A stretch of 64,000 nucleotides of DNA from Candidatus Gastranaerophilales bacterium (GCA_944324395.1 CALUWC010000008.1:1-64000), one strand, 5' to 3'; shown: positions 1 to 9,913, counted from the stretch's first letter. Notes: generated by a model from the letters alone, not told the origin. Translations and numbers: made by a program.

Positions 1-152
1 ATTTTTTCGAAATTAACAAGTTCTGTGTCTATGTCTCCATAGTCACACCGTTTTCAGCTATTCTGTTTTCAATGTACCTTATCTTCAGTCTCCAACGCTT
101 CCAACTCCAATGGTTGTCCGCTATCGGGGTAATAAACAAACCGCTCATTCAC
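1..152 (-). pseudogene. Possible decayed ORF at window edge
   Basis: On the minus strand, a frame opening at a GTG near 152 after an AAAGGA-like ribosome site gives a protein-like stretch (VNERFVYYPDSGQPLELEA...). It stops at TGA (69-71), meets a second TGA at 54-56, then continues open to the window edge (CDYGDIDTELVNFEK). A TTGACA box lies at 184-189. An overlapping 39-aa ATG frame (29-148) is less protein-like. No family is recognised. It could be a gene relic or chance. Confidence 0.2.
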
Positions 153-189
153 GGTTCCTTTATCTTACTACTTAAATTTTTTATGTCAA

Positions 190-448
190 GTAGCTTTCTT
201 AAGAATTTTAAAAAATGCTATTTATATTTTCAAAATTCAACTGTGCATATCGCACGTCTTTCAGTGTAAAATAAAAAAAAATAAAAATCAAGTACCTTAT
301 TTAATATTTTTTGAAAAAATTTTAATATTATTCAATCACTCTTAAATAAACAATATAAGTGAATTTTGACAAGTTATAGACAAATTAATTTTAATATTTT
401 ATTAAAACTAATTTATACTTTATCAATAAATACATACTAATATTAAAT
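190..448. other. AT-rich gap, nothing recognised
   Basis: This stretch is very AT-rich with no credible ORF, RNA gene or repeat on either strand. It precedes the secA terminator. Confidence 0.5.
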
Positions 449-449
449 A

Positions 450-485
450 AAAAAGGCATGGAATTCTAATTACCCATGCCTTTTT
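450..485 (-). terminator. secA terminator
   Basis: A perfect 12-bp stem (AAAAAGGCATGG with its complement) surrounds a 12-nt loop and is flanked by A and T runs. It lies directly downstream of the secA stop on the minus strand. Confidence 0.85.
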
Positions 486-503
486 ATTTATAATTACATA
501 ACT

Positions 504-3191
504 CTATTCTCCGCCATCTGGTTCTATTGGATCTTCATGCTCAATTTCATAATCCTCGGAAGGCTGATTCGGGGCACTGTTTACTACTTGAACTCCAAAT
601 CTTGTCCTGAATAGGTGTTTTACAGTATCACTTTGAATTTCGTACATCATTTTATTGAACATATCATAAGCTTCTTTTTTATACTCTATCAAAGGATCTT
701 TCTGACCGTATGCCCTTAATCCAATTCCATCTCTGAGCATGTCAATATTGTGAAGGTGGTCAATCCATTTGTTATCAACAACTTTCAACAAAACATCTTT
801 TTCAAGCTGCCTTACTACATTATGTTCGGAGAATGGTTCTTGCAATTCGTAACTAGCACCATATTCTTCAACAACCTTATTGTAAAAGTTGATAATTTCA
901 ATTTCATGACTTTTGTATGCATCAATAACAAAATCTTTTATCTTATTATACATAGGCTCAAAGCGCATGTTTTGGATATCTGCAACCCCGAAAGAAGCAA
1001 GTTGAGGAACAGTAGAATGAAGTTCTTTTATCATTGTCTGTAAATCTTCGTACACATACTCTTCAACTTTTTGTTCAGGAGAAATGTAGCTTCTCATAAG
1101 TCTGTCAACTTCACGCTCCATCATATAATAAATATCATCACGCAAGCCTTCACCAGCCAAGACTTTACGTCTTTGGCGATAGAATTTTTCACGTTGAATA
1201 TTCATAACATCATCATATTCAAGAACAGATTTTCTTATATCAAAGTGGAAAGTTTCAACTTTTTTCTGAGCAGATTCAATACGTTTTGTTATAAGAGGAG
1301 ATTCAATCGGCATATTTTCAGGAACATTCAAAGCTGTCATTAGTTGTGTAATTTTCTCTCCGCCGAATATTCTCATCAAATTATCTTCTAAAGATAAAAA
1401 GAATCTTGTAGATCCGGGGTCACCCTGACGGGCGGCACGACCTCTTAACTGGTTATCAATACGACGTGATTCATGACGCTCCGTACCTATTACATGCAAT
1501 CCGCCTACTTCTACAACTTTGGCATGCTCTTCCTCTGTTATTTTTCTGGCTCTGGCTAATGCTTCATTTTTATATTGCTCGTAATTTGGAGTTGTTTCAT
1601 CTATATCCTGCTCATCTAATTCCTCTTTTGCAAGATATTCGGCATTTCCGCCAAGCAAAATATCAGTACCACGTCCTGCCATATTAGTTGCAATTGTAAC
1701 TGCACCCCAGCGGCCTGCCTGTGCAATTATATGGGCTTCCTTTTCATGATGTTTTGCATTCAATACGTTATGTTTTATTCCTCTTTGACGCAAAAGGGAA
1801 GAAACGTATTCAGACTTTTCAATACTTATTGTACCAACCAGAACAGGTCTGCCAATTTTGTGCTGGGCAACAATATCATTTACAACAGCTAAATATTTTT
1901 GCACCTCGTTTTTATAAATTATATCAGGATAATTTATTCTGATATCCGGCTTGTTCGTAGGTATAGATGTAACTTCAAGGTTATAAATCTTGCCAAATTC
2001 AGCTTCTTCAGTCATTGCAGTACCTGTCATGCCTGAAAGTTTCGGATATAATCTGAAGAGATTTTGGAATGTGATACTTGCAAGCGTTTGAGTTTCGTCT
2101 TGAATTTGAACTCCTTCTTTTGCTTCAACAGCCTGATGTAATCCGTCTGACCAGCGTCTACCTTCCATTAAACGTCCGGTGAATTCATCAACAATCATTA
2201 CTTCACCGTTTTTAACAACATAATCAGTATCTCTTACAAATAATTCCTTTGCTTTCAGTGCTTGCAAAAGGTGATGTGCATACTGGGTATGAATATCAAA
2301 TAAATCTTTAATACCAATTAGTTCTTGAGCTCTATCAATACCTTCTTCAGTTAAAATTACGTTTTTATTCTTCTCATCAACAGTATAATCAACTTCTTTT
2401 GTCAATTGAGGAGCTATTTTTGCCATCAATTGATATGTTTCTGCAGATTGGGCCAAACGACCGCTTATAATCAATGGAGTTCTGGCTTCATCAATTAAGA
2501 TACTATCGACTTCATCAATAATAGCGTAATTAAAAGGTCTTTGAACAAGCATCTCTGTACTGCCTGCCATATTATCCCGCAAATAATCAAAACCGAATTC
2601 ATTATTTGTACCATAAGTAATATCACATTGATATGCTGCACGTTTAACTTCAAAATCTCTTGCACCGTCACCGTTTGATAAAATTACACCAACAGTCAAA
2701 CCGAGGAATTTATAGATTTTACCCATCCATTCGCTGTCACGTTTTGCAAGATAATCATTAACCGTAATAACGTGAACACCCTTTCCGGTCAAAGCATTCA
2801 AATATGCAGGCAATGTCGCAACAAGAGTTTTACCTTCACCTGTTCTCATTTCTGCTATATGTCCGTTATGAAGAAAATATCCGCCGATTAGCTGTACATC
2901 AAAATGACGCATATTCAAAACTCTCTTGCCGGCTTCTCTGACAGTTGCAAAAGCTTCCGGTAAGATTTTATCCAAAGCTTCTTTTTCTAATCTTAAATCT
3001 TCCTTAAAATTCTTTGATGTAGGACGTTTTGCAAGAATATCCTTAAACTCCTGGGTTTTTGCTCTTAATTCATCATCAGTAAGTTTGGCAAATTCCGGCT
3101 CCAGAGCATTGATATGCTCAACAATACCCATCATAGCCTTTACTTTCTTTTCATTTGGATCACCCAACAGCTTTAACAAATATTTCAACAT
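504..3191 (-). CDS. secA: Preprotein translocase ATPase SecA
   Basis: SecA is the motor that pushes preproteins through SecYEG at the inner membrane. The 895-residue product has the family N-terminus, the Walker A motif RTGEGKT (about 116-122), the DEVD box (226-229), the SecA motif [13 protein letters not shown] and [13 protein letters not shown] in the second nucleotide-binding fold. The preprotein cross-linking and helical-scaffold regions follow. The C-terminus is a short acidic tail (ending EPDGGE) and lacks the usual cysteine-rich zinc-binding SEC-C motif. An SD (GGAGAGGT) precedes the ATG. It is monocistronic between two strong terminators. Confidence 0.98.
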   Translation of the reverse strand: MLKYLLKLLGDPNEKKVKAMMGIVEHINALEPEFAKLTDDELRAKTQEFKDILAKRPTSKNFKEDLRLEKEALDKILPEAFATVREAGKRVLNMRHFDVQLIGGYFLHNGHIAEMRTGEGKTLVATLPAYLNALTGKGVHVITVNDYLAKRDSEWMGKIYKFLGLTVGVILSNGDGARDFEVKRAAYQCDITYGTNNEFGFDYLRDNMAGSTEMLVQRPFNYAIIDEVDSILIDEARTPLIISGRLAQSAETYQLMAKIAPQLTKEVDYTVDEKNKNVILTEEGIDRAQELIGIKDLFDIHTQYAHHLLQALKAKELFVRDTDYVVKNGEVMIVDEFTGRLMEGRRWSDGLHQAVEAKEGVQIQDETQTLASITFQNLFRLYPKLSGMTGTAMTEEAEFGKIYNLEVTSIPTNKPDIRINYPDIIYKNEVQKYLAVVNDIVAQHKIGRPVLVGTISIEKSEYVSSLLRQRGIKHNVLNAKHHEKEAHIIAQAGRWGAVTIATNMAGRGTDILLGGNAEYLAKEELDEQDIDETTPNYEQYKNEALARARKITEEEHAKVVEVGGLHVIGTERHESRRIDNQLRGRAARQGDPGSTRFFLSLEDNLMRIFGGEKITQLMTALNVPENMPIESPLITKRIESAQKKVETFHFDIRKSVLEYDDVMNIQREKFYRQRRKVLAGEGLRDDIYYMMEREVDRLMRSYISPEQKVEEYVYEDLQTMIKELHSTVPQLASFGVADIQNMRFEPMYNKIKDFVIDAYKSHEIEIINFYNKVVEEYGASYELQEPFSEHNVVRQLEKDVLLKVVDNKWIDHLHNIDMLRDGIGLRAYGQKDPLIEYKKEAYDMFNKMMYEIQSDTVKHLFRTRFGVQVVNSAPNQPSEDYEIEHEDPIEPDGGE

Positions 3192-3300
3192 TAATTTAAT
3201 ACCTCTCCAAGTATACCATTACAACCAATATACCATAAACATAACTTTACAAAATAATCTTAATAAAAAAATAATGATTATATATACTTTCGGCATAAAT

Positions 3301-3333
3301 AAAACCCGCCTGAAATTTATTCAGGCGGGTTTT
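3301..3333 (-). terminator. pgi terminator
   Basis: A 14-bp GC-rich stem (AAAACCCGCCTGAA) with a 5-nt loop sits between pgi and secA. It has A and T runs on either side, so it could work in both directions. Here it closes pgi. Confidence 0.85.
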
Positions 3334-3351
3334 ATAATATAAAGTAATTAA

Positions 3352-4650
3352 TTATTTAGAAATTCTGCCGGGCATTACAACTCCGCCTTTTAAATTCTTT
3401 TTATAGAATTCAACATGCGGCTGTAATACACTGTCTAAAACTTCAGGCAGTGCTTTTCCTGTCATTATGCACTGTACAATTTCCTGATACACTGTTGCAA
3501 AGGCTCTTAATTGAGTCATTGCACCTGCAGCAGCAGGTGTTAAACCCATATTAGAAGTTTCAACATCTTCTCTGAAGAATGCACCTGTAATTTCATATGA
3601 TTTTGTTAATGCTCCGATATAAGCCTGAGCATTTTCTGCACAAACTCCATTATCCACCGGAACTGTTAATGCAAATACAAGTTTATTCGCAGGATTGAAA
3701 TGAGCTTCTGCAGAGTGATGCATTGCATCAGGAACTTTTGCAACCTGTTTTAATGTATCTTTTACTGATTCATTCTGCATTTGAGCATGCCAATACACAG
3801 TATTTTCAAACATAGAACCCATATATTGATGAACAGAAGCTTCAATTCCGTTTAATTTCGCATCTGCCCAGAAAATACCTTCTTTTAAAGCATCATTGAT
3901 TTCTAAATCTTCGGATAATGACTGTTCTGAAACTTCCTGAGCGGCATTCAATAAAGCAACCATATCAGCTTTCGGCAAACCTGCCCATATTAAAGTAAAC
4001 AAAGCATGATCATCAAATGCTGAAAATCTTCCGCCTACATCGTCATGAATAAATAAATCGCCTAACCAGCCGTTAGCAATCGAAGTACGGCGTAACTCAC
4101 TTTTTTCCGCATTTGCATCAGTAACGGCAATTAAATGTTTTGCTGCAGATTTTTCTGCTTCTTCTTTTGATTGACCTTTTAACATATAAGCATCAATCAG
4201 CATTTGCTGAATTCTCAAAAATCCGTCTTTTGTTTCAAAAGTTGAACCTGATTTTGAAGCTATCATATAATTTGCAGATGTAACGTCGCCTAATCTGTGC
4301 ATAAATCTTGCCAGACTGATTGAATCAACATCAGAATAAAAATCAACTACATTATGACATACATTTAAACCGTTGATACCGAGCATATGTTCAACAGTAT
4401 GTTTAGACCCGCCGATACCCATTACGCATAATTTCTTAGCACCGGTTTGAGCCTTAAACTTTTCAACCATTGAATATAATTCATCAACTCTTTTTAATTG
4501 CTCTGAAGGTAAATTTACCCAGTTTAAAAAGTAACCTTTTTTATTTGCACGAGATGCAAATTCTTTTACAAATTCAGATACTTTTGATTCATACTTGCTG
4601 AAATCAACACCTGAAAAAGTTGTTTTTACAGCTGAATTTTTTGTCAACAT
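3352..4650 (-). CDS. pgi: Glucose-6-phosphate isomerase
   Basis: Interconverts glucose-6-phosphate and fructose-6-phosphate in glycolysis and gluconeogenesis. The 432-residue protein has the two SIS-type sugar-phosphate signatures: MGIGGSKHTVEHML (about 77-90) and SKSGSTFETK (132-141), where the Ser/Thr cluster binds the phosphate. The size fits the shorter bacterial PGI form. It has an AAGGAGA SD and its own terminator, so it is probably monocistronic. It is transcribed away from the DUF4145-like gene, with which it shares a promoter region. Confidence 0.93.
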   Translation of the reverse strand: MLTKNSAVKTTFSGVDFSKYESKVSEFVKEFASRANKKGYFLNWVNLPSEQLKRVDELYSMVEKFKAQTGAKKLCVMGIGGSKHTVEHMLGINGLNVCHNVVDFYSDVDSISLARFMHRLGDVTSANYMIASKSGSTFETKDGFLRIQQMLIDAYMLKGQSKEEAEKSAAKHLIAVTDANAEKSELRRTSIANGWLGDLFIHDDVGGRFSAFDDHALFTLIWAGLPKADMVALLNAAQEVSEQSLSEDLEINDALKEGIFWADAKLNGIEASVHQYMGSMFENTVYWHAQMQNESVKDTLKQVAKVPDAMHHSAEAHFNPANKLVFALTVPVDNGVCAENAQAYIGALTKSYEITGAFFREDVETSNMGLTPAAAGAMTQLRAFATVYQEIVQCIMTGKALPEVLDSVLQPHVEFYKKNLKGGVVMPGRISK

Positions 4651-4715
4651 TATATCTCTCCTTTTCTTCGTACCATTTTCCTACATTGTAATATAAACAT
4701 AAAAATATATCCCCT

Positions 4716-4744
4716 TTGACAATTAAATATCCACATTGTACTAT
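4716..4744 (+). promoter_or_regulatory. Sigma-70 promoter for 4766 gene
   Basis: TTGACA at 4716-4721 and TACTAT at 4739-4744 are separated by exactly 17 nt. This would start transcription about 15 nt before the ATG at 4766. It also argues against the upstream in-frame TTG at 4736 as the start codon, because that lies inside the promoter. Confidence 0.7.
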
Positions 4745-4765
4745 AAGTTTCGGAAAAGAAACATA

Positions 4766-5416
4766 ATGGCCACAAATTTTGATTTTTTAAGAAAAACAGA
4801 TAAAAATTTATACGAAATAATTTCAGAAGCCGAAAAATTATATCGTGATGAATATTTTGAACAATGCATGGGGCAAACACGAAGATTTGCCGAAAATGTA
4901 TGTAAAAATGTTCTTGGCAGAAAACGAACAACAGAAGATACCTTCGATCAGATGCTTGCAACCCTTAAAGATAATTCTCAAGGATCAGAACAGGAAAAAG
5001 AATTTATTGAAGATTTATACTTCCTAAAAAAGTTCGGAAACCAATCCGTCCACTCATCTTCAGTGAAAAAAGACGGTATCAATGCTCTTGAATGCCTGCA
5101 AAGAGCTTTTGAGGTTGCAATAAATTACTCCGTTTATAATAAAAATGGCGATAAAAATAATTTAAATCTGCATTACGATATTCAACTCCTTGCTACAGGG
5201 AAAAAAGATAAAACTCTCGCTCAAAAATACGAACAAGCAAAACAAAAATCTATAAAAAAAGATTCAAAACCTAAAACATCAAAAATTAAAAAAGCAACAA
5301 AACAAATCTCTGTAATAAAGTCATGCCCGCAGAAACAAAAGACACCTTATTACTGGATAATTGTCGGGATTTTTGCAATAACTACCCTTACTCTTACCGT
5401 ATTTTTGCTTATTTAG
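4766..5416 (+). CDS. DUF4145-like, tail-anchored membrane protein
   Basis: The 216-residue protein has an N-terminal helical domain (about 5-125; FLRKTDKNLYEIISEAEKLY..., then FLKKFGNQSVHS) resembling DUF4145, a domain often seen in defence-related and nuclease-associated proteins. A Lys-rich linker (about 150-180) follows, then one C-terminal hydrophobic segment (about 191-214) that ends the protein and would anchor it in the membrane. The start ATG at 4766 has a GGAAAAGAA ribosome site and matches the promoter. Function unknown. The DUF4145 assignment is from memory of the pattern. Confidence 0.6.
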   Translation: MATNFDFLRKTDKNLYEIISEAEKLYRDEYFEQCMGQTRRFAENVCKNVLGRKRTTEDTFDQMLATLKDNSQGSEQEKEFIEDLYFLKKFGNQSVHSSSVKKDGINALECLQRAFEVAINYSVYNKNGDKNNLNLHYDIQLLATGKKDKTLAQKYEQAKQKSIKKDSKPKTSKIKKATKQISVIKSCPQKQKTPYYWIIVGIFAITTLTLTVFLLI

Positions 5417-5537
5417 AAAATATATAATTCGAATTAAAAACTTGCATTATTTAATTATTACGAAATGTAACAATTTATCGAAAATTTTTCTGCAAATATT
5501 TTTCAATTACATATTGTAAACAAATGTAACAAACCTT

Positions 5538-5571
5538 AAAACATGTGAAATCGCTTGATTTCACATGTTTT
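5538..5571 (+). terminator. Hairpin terminator
   Basis: A 15-bp perfect stem (AAAACATGTGAAATC) with loop GCTT is followed by TTTTTATATAT. It ends the 4766 transcript and lies only 34 nt before the next ORF. A similar hairpin lies before the gene at 26882. Confidence 0.75.
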
Positions 5572-5605
5572 TATATATTTAAGAAGAAAAAATTGAGAGA
5601 GCATT

Positions 5606-7348
5606 ATGTCGATTGAATTCAGAAAACTGAATAGCCGACCGGGCGTGAGCGGTTCCTTTGGAAGCCGCAAAACTTCTGGTGTGTCATCTCAAGCCACTAA
5701 AAATTTGGCGAATGCTTCTACTGCAAACAGTACAATAAAATTCTCACTGAAAAATACGAAAAAGTCAGGCTGGGTAGCAGGACAAAATGTATCACGAGGG
5801 AAAAACCAGTTTAATTATCAAGGCACACGCAAGGCCTTGAACGGATCATTTGCTCCGGCAAGAACATATTCAGCACCTGCAGTAGCAGAAACAACTACAT
5901 TTACCGTAAATAATAATACTGCTTACCAGAAAGGTATGATTTTCGGTCAAATATTGAACGGAACATTCTCACTATTGAATGAATTCGGAGTATTTGACAA
6001 ACTTAAAGGCGGAGATACAGTACAAACAAATTCTCAAAAACTTGATGCTGCAATATTAACAGGAAGCAGTTCAGGAATTGATACCTCTTCAGATATCAGC
6101 AGTTACATTTCAAATATGGAAGGTGCAACAGATTCAACAACTCTAAGGTCAGCACTTTCAGAGGCTAACGGACAATTATCAACACTTAATTCTCAAACTT
6201 CAGTTTATCAAGATGCACAAGCACAAGCGGAAAGTAAAACTGATGGATATGGAAAGGCTGAAGAGAGTGCACTAAAGAATGTAGCGACGACAAAAGGTGC
6301 ATTAGGTACTGCAAACGAAACAGTTAAAGCGACTGAAGGAAATAGAAATAATTGTCTGAATGCTGTTTCAAAAGCTGATGCAGAGTATGGTAAAGCTGTT
6401 AGTGCTTATACTCAAGCCCATGATGCACATACAACTGCAAAAGCAAACTATCAAACAGCACAAAATACAACCGCTCGGGCACAAACAAGTTTAAATCAGG
6501 CGAAAGCAACTTTAGCGAACACTCCTGAATACATCGATGGTGCTAATGGAGTAAAAGTTAAAAACCCTGCATATGAACCAGCAAAAGCAGCTGTTGAAAA
6601 TGCAGAAGCTCAATTAGAACAAGCTAAAAAAGCAGAAGCTCAAGCTAAAGAAAAAATGGATCAAGCAGCAGATGCCGAAAATAAAGCATTGCAGGCAAAA
6701 GAAGATGCTTATAAAAATCTTGGAGATAAAAAAGAAGCTGTTGATGCTGCAGAAAGCAAATTAAAGGAAGCTCAGGAAAAATTAGATACAGCTAAGAAAG
6801 CTGCAGGAAAAGCTCAAGATAATTACAATGCAGCACAAGAAACATATCAACAAGCACAAACAATACTAGCATCTAATGAAAGTATTATAGAAAAATGCAA
6901 AGCACACGCTAAAAGTGTTGAAAACTTAAGCAAAGCAATTGAAAAACAACAGGAAAGATTATCAAAACTAGAAGAAAAAGAAATTGATAAATATGAAAAA
7001 TATGATGAAAAAGCCCAAAAAGGTATAGATAAAAATGAAACCAGAAATGAAAAGATAAATTATGAAGACGGTGTAAATACCTTCAGAGAAAGACGTTTAA
7101 GCAAAAAAATGGAAAGAACAAATGAAAACGTTGAAGAAAATTTAAATAAACGAAACGCATATTCTACAAGTGTTTCTGAAACTCAATATATCAAAGAACA
7201 GTTGGACAATGGACCTATTGACTTTACTTCAGGCGGTCAAAAATATAGACACATAACAACACCTGGCGGCAATGAAGTATACTATAAAGACAATCAGTTG
7301 ATATCTGAAGAAGAATACAAAATAGCAGCTCAGGGAGTTTCTGCTTAA
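5606..7348 (+). CDS. Large coiled-coil protein, unknown
   Basis: 580 residues with no recognised family. The N-terminal 100 residues are Ser/Gly/Thr-rich and probably disordered. A short hydrophobic stretch (about 108-128; GMIFGQILNGTFSLLNEFG) follows. From about 195 to 470 the sequence is an Ala/Lys/Glu/Gln-rich heptad-like coiled coil with locally repetitive wording (ALQAKEDAYKNL, AAESKLKEAQEKLDTAKKAA), then a charged segment and a non-coiled C-terminus (FTSGGQKYRHITTPGGNEVYY). There is no signal peptide. A GAGAGAG SD precedes the ATG. A structural, scaffold or surface role is possible but unproven. Confidence 0.75.
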   Translation: MSIEFRKLNSRPGVSGSFGSRKTSGVSSQATKNLANASTANSTIKFSLKNTKKSGWVAGQNVSRGKNQFNYQGTRKALNGSFAPARTYSAPAVAETTTFTVNNNTAYQKGMIFGQILNGTFSLLNEFGVFDKLKGGDTVQTNSQKLDAAILTGSSSGIDTSSDISSYISNMEGATDSTTLRSALSEANGQLSTLNSQTSVYQDAQAQAESKTDGYGKAEESALKNVATTKGALGTANETVKATEGNRNNCLNAVSKADAEYGKAVSAYTQAHDAHTTAKANYQTAQNTTARAQTSLNQAKATLANTPEYIDGANGVKVKNPAYEPAKAAVENAEAQLEQAKKAEAQAKEKMDQAADAENKALQAKEDAYKNLGDKKEAVDAAESKLKEAQEKLDTAKKAAGKAQDNYNAAQETYQQAQTILASNESIIEKCKAHAKSVENLSKAIEKQQERLSKLEEKEIDKYEKYDEKAQKGIDKNETRNEKINYEDGVNTFRERRLSKKMERTNENVEENLNKRNAYSTSVSETQYIKEQLDNGPIDFTSGGQKYRHITTPGGNEVYYKDNQLISEEEYKIAAQGVSA

Positions 7349-7421
7349 CCAAATATTTACAAACACTTTACATTTAAAAATATCTATATTAGAATATAGG
7401 AAGCAAGCAGTATTGCAAACA

Positions 7422-7450
7422 AAAAAAGAACGGTTACCCCGTTCTTTTTT
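7422..7450 (+). terminator. Terminator before rimP
   Basis: A 12-bp stem (AAAAAAGAACGG) with a 5-nt loop is followed by a T run. It separates the coiled-coil gene from rimP. Confidence 0.8.
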
Positions 7451-7469
7451 TCACTAAGTAGGAAAGGTT

Positions 7470-7958
7470 ATGCCGATGAAACAAGATGTAAACAGATTGG
7501 AAGTGTTAAATGCTATTACTCCATTAATTGAAAATACAGCTATGCGTTTCAATCTTATTCCTATTGAAATAGATTTTTCAAAAGAAAACCACCGCTGGTT
7601 TTTGAGAATATTTTTATATTCGAAAGAACGCAATATTACGCTTGATGATTGTGAAAATATTACAAGAAGTTTAGAAGGGTTTTTAGATGAACTTATCCCT
7701 GTCAAATACTATCTTGAAGTATCTTCTCCCGGATTGGAAAGAAAATTCAAATCTGAAAAAGAATTTATAATCTTCAAAGGTAAAAGAATAAGTTTAAAGC
7801 TCAAAGAACCGCTAATGGGTGAAACCGAAAAAATTTTTAAGGGTGAAATCCTTGATTATGACTACAATGAAGGACTAACATTTTTCAGATTTGACGATGG
7901 ATGTGAACTTCAAATTCCAAAAGAAAATATTCAGTCAGCAAAACTGTACATTGATTAA
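7470..7958 (+). CDS. rimP: Ribosome maturation factor RimP
   Basis: RimP assists 30S subunit assembly and normally sits upstream of nusA, as here. The 162-residue protein has the family's N-terminal domain with YYLEVSSPGLERKFKSEKEF (about 88-107), its clearest signature, and a C-terminal SH3-like domain (about 100-160). The SD AGGAAAGG is close to the ATG. It probably forms one operon with nusA, although a repeat-bearing 142-nt spacer lies between them. Confidence 0.93.
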   Translation: MPMKQDVNRLEVLNAITPLIENTAMRFNLIPIEIDFSKENHRWFLRIFLYSKERNITLDDCENITRSLEGFLDELIPVKYYLEVSSPGLERKFKSEKEFIIFKGKRISLKLKEPLMGETEKIFKGEILDYDYNEGLTFFRFDDGCELQIPKENIQSAKLYID

Positions 7959-7973
7959 AACTAAATATTATAA

Positions 7974-8048
7974 GATTCTTCGGTCATTGCATTCCCTTAG
8001 AATGACAACATAAGATACCGTCATCCGGAGCAAAGCGAAGGATTCCTA
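7974..8048. repeat. Inverted intergenic repeat, rimP-nusA spacer
   Basis: The spacer holds two degenerate, inverted arms that each resemble GATYCTTCGCTTTGCTC followed by GRATGAC. The left arm is GATTCTTCGGTCATT...GAATGACA and the right arm is GTCATCC...GCGAAGGATTCC. This has the form of the short palindromic interspersed elements found in many bacterial genomes. The transcript could fold here without ending it. No second copy exists in the window. Confidence 0.5.
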
Positions 8049-8100
8049 ACAAATAAAATGTAAAAACTAAAAAGTAAATTATAAATGAAAGGATAACAAA

Positions 8101-9354
8101 ATGATTAAAATCGGAGCAGGAAATTTAAACGAAGTTTTCGAAGAACTGGAAAGAGAAAAAGGCATTTCCAAAGATGTTGTAATTTCTTCTTTGTGCGATG
8201 CTATGGTTGCAGCTTATAAAAAACATTTAAGAATTAAAGAAATAGAAAATGTTGAAGCATTCTTAGATGAACAATCCGGAGAAATCGGTATTTTTAAAGG
8301 GAAAACAGTTGTTGATAAAGTTGAAGATCCTGATAACGAGATATCTTTAGCTGAAGCAAAAGAAATTGATGAAGATGTTGAATTAGGCGACGAAGTTAAA
8401 CTGGAAGTAACACCTGAACAATTCGGAAGAATTGCGGCTCAAGCAGCTAACCAGGTTTTGACCCAGCGTATCAGAGAAGCTGAAAGAAATCTTGTATTAA
8501 ACGAATTCCTTGACAAGAAAGGTACCTTAATTACAGGTATAATCCAAAAAGTTGATGACAGAAGAAATGTTATCGTTAATATAGGCAAAACAGATGCTAT
8601 AATGCCAAGAAAAGAACAAATTCCCGGAGAATATTACAAACCGGGCAACAGAATCAGAGTATTTGTTTTGAACGTTAAAGAAACAACAAGGCTTCCTCAG
8701 GTTATCGTTTCTCACGCTCATGCAGAAATTGTAAGAGAATTATTTGAACTTGAAGTTCCTGAAATTGAAGACGGTATTGTTGAAATTAAATCAATTTCAC
8801 GTGAAGCAGGATACAGAACAAAGATTGCAGTATGGTCAAATGACCCTGAAGTTGATTCCGTAGGTGCTTGTATCGGACCAAGAGGAAGCCGAATTCAAAC
8901 AATTGTCGGAGAATTAAAAAATGAAAAAATTGATATCGTAAGATATTCTGAAGACCCTGTAGAATATATTGTTAATGCATTATCACCGGCAAGAGTTGTA
9001 TCTGTTGATATTATGGCTGATGATGAATATGCTCATGAAGCACTTGTTGTTGTTCCTGATGATCAATTAAGTCTTGCTATAGGCAGAGAAGGTCAAAACG
9101 TCAGACTTGCTCACAAGCTTACAGGCTGGAAAATAGATATTAAATCAGTTTCTCAAATGGAACAAGCTGAAAATCAGAATATCAGCAATTATGAATACGA
9201 AGAAGAACCGGAAACCGATGAGTCTTCTGTAGATAATGTCGTTGATTCTGAAGAGTTGCAAGAAGAAATTGAAGAAGAAATGAATCAACAGGCAATTGAT
9301 GAAAGTGACATTGAAGACGGAAGTGTTTCAGAAGAAGCTGAATCAGAAGAATAA
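8101..9354 (+). CDS. nusA: Transcription factor NusA
   Basis: NusA binds RNA polymerase and modulates pausing, termination and antitermination. Its 417 residues show the N-terminal polymerase-binding domain (about 1-125), S1 (about 130-200), and two KH domains with the signatures GACIGPRGSRIQTIVGEL and AIGREGQNVRLAHKLTGWKI. The C-terminus (about 360-417) is a strongly acidic Glu/Asp/Ser tail rather than the acidic repeats of E. coli. It follows rimP and is closed by a strong terminator. Confidence 0.96.
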   Translation: MIKIGAGNLNEVFEELEREKGISKDVVISSLCDAMVAAYKKHLRIKEIENVEAFLDEQSGEIGIFKGKTVVDKVEDPDNEISLAEAKEIDEDVELGDEVKLEVTPEQFGRIAAQAANQVLTQRIREAERNLVLNEFLDKKGTLITGIIQKVDDRRNVIVNIGKTDAIMPRKEQIPGEYYKPGNRIRVFVLNVKETTRLPQVIVSHAHAEIVRELFELEVPEIEDGIVEIKSISREAGYRTKIAVWSNDPEVDSVGACIGPRGSRIQTIVGELKNEKIDIVRYSEDPVEYIVNALSPARVVSVDIMADDEYAHEALVVVPDDQLSLAIGREGQNVRLAHKLTGWKIDIKSVSQMEQAENQNISNYEYEEEPETDESSVDNVVDSEELQEEIEEEMNQQAIDESDIEDGSVSEEAESEE

Positions 9355-9373
9355 ATTTAAATAAATAAGTATT

Positions 9374-9409
9374 AACGTCAGACCTTTTATTGTTAAAAGG
9401 TCTGACGTT
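9374..9409 (+). terminator. nusA terminator
   Basis: A 15-bp perfect stem (AACGTCAGACCTTTT) with a 6-nt loop is followed by TTTTTATT. It lies 20 nt after the nusA stop, so rimP-nusA appears not to continue into infB here. Confidence 0.85.
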
Positions 9410-9507
9410 TTTATTAAGGAATGTATTAATTCCAAAGCATTAGACTTTAAATCTTTTAAAAGATATCTTATAATATATATGAGAGATATATTTAAAACGG
9501 AGGATAA

Positions 9508-9813
9508 ATGGGAAAACGTTGGTATGAACTATCTCCAGATGTCTGTATAGTAATAAGTAAAATTGAAATGTCAAAAGAGGAAGATCGAACCAGATATGCT
9601 AAAATTATGCTTAAAGAATTAAGATTAGCCGGTTATGAACCTAACAAACAAATTTATTTAGACAGAATAAGAAGCTATAATATGCGTCGCTGGTATGACA
9701 AAAACAGATTTCTATTTATGGCATTTGAATACTTAAAAGATTCAGACAACAAAGTTCAATCACAAGTTGCATACAATGTTTTACAATTTATACGCAGTGA
9801 AAATGCGGCATAG
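9508..9813 (+). CDS. Small RWYD-repeat protein
   Basis: 101 residues with no known family. Two copies of a roughly 37-residue module are visible: 3-39 (KRWYELSPDVCIVI...) and 60-96 (RRWYDKNRFLFMAFEYL...). Both begin with an Arg-Trp-Tyr core and continue as an amphipathic helix pair. The same module occurs twice in the protein at 54532-54909. The gene has an excellent SD (GGAGG) 6 nt before the ATG and is monocistronic. It is predicted soluble; function unknown. Confidence 0.75.
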   Translation: MGKRWYELSPDVCIVISKIEMSKEEDRTRYAKIMLKELRLAGYEPNKQIYLDRIRSYNMRRWYDKNRFLFMAFEYLKDSDNKVQSQVAYNVLQFIRSENAA

Positions 9814-9849
9814 CGATACTGGTGTGAGATTTTGGGTCGCTTGTAGAAC

Positions 9850-9875
9850 AAGGGAACAGAAAATTCTGTTCCCTT
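9850..9875. terminator. Bidirectional terminator
   Basis: An 11-bp stem (AAGGGAACAGA) with a 4-nt loop lies between the convergent RWYD gene and the response regulator gene. Confidence 0.6.
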
Positions 9876-9913
9876 TGGTGTATTTGAAAAACTAAATTTG
9901 ATGCCTGCCAAAA

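Noticed and set aside
72-269. 65-aa plus-strand ORF
   Set aside because: Low-complexity, no ribosome site; overlaps a more protein-like minus-strand frame.
2926-3342. Plus-strand ORF antisense to the secA 5' end
   Set aside because: Overlaps secA and its upstream terminator; no ribosome site or family.
4650-4961. 103-aa minus-strand ORF at the pgi start
   Set aside because: It is antisense to the 4766 gene and covers its promoter; no family.
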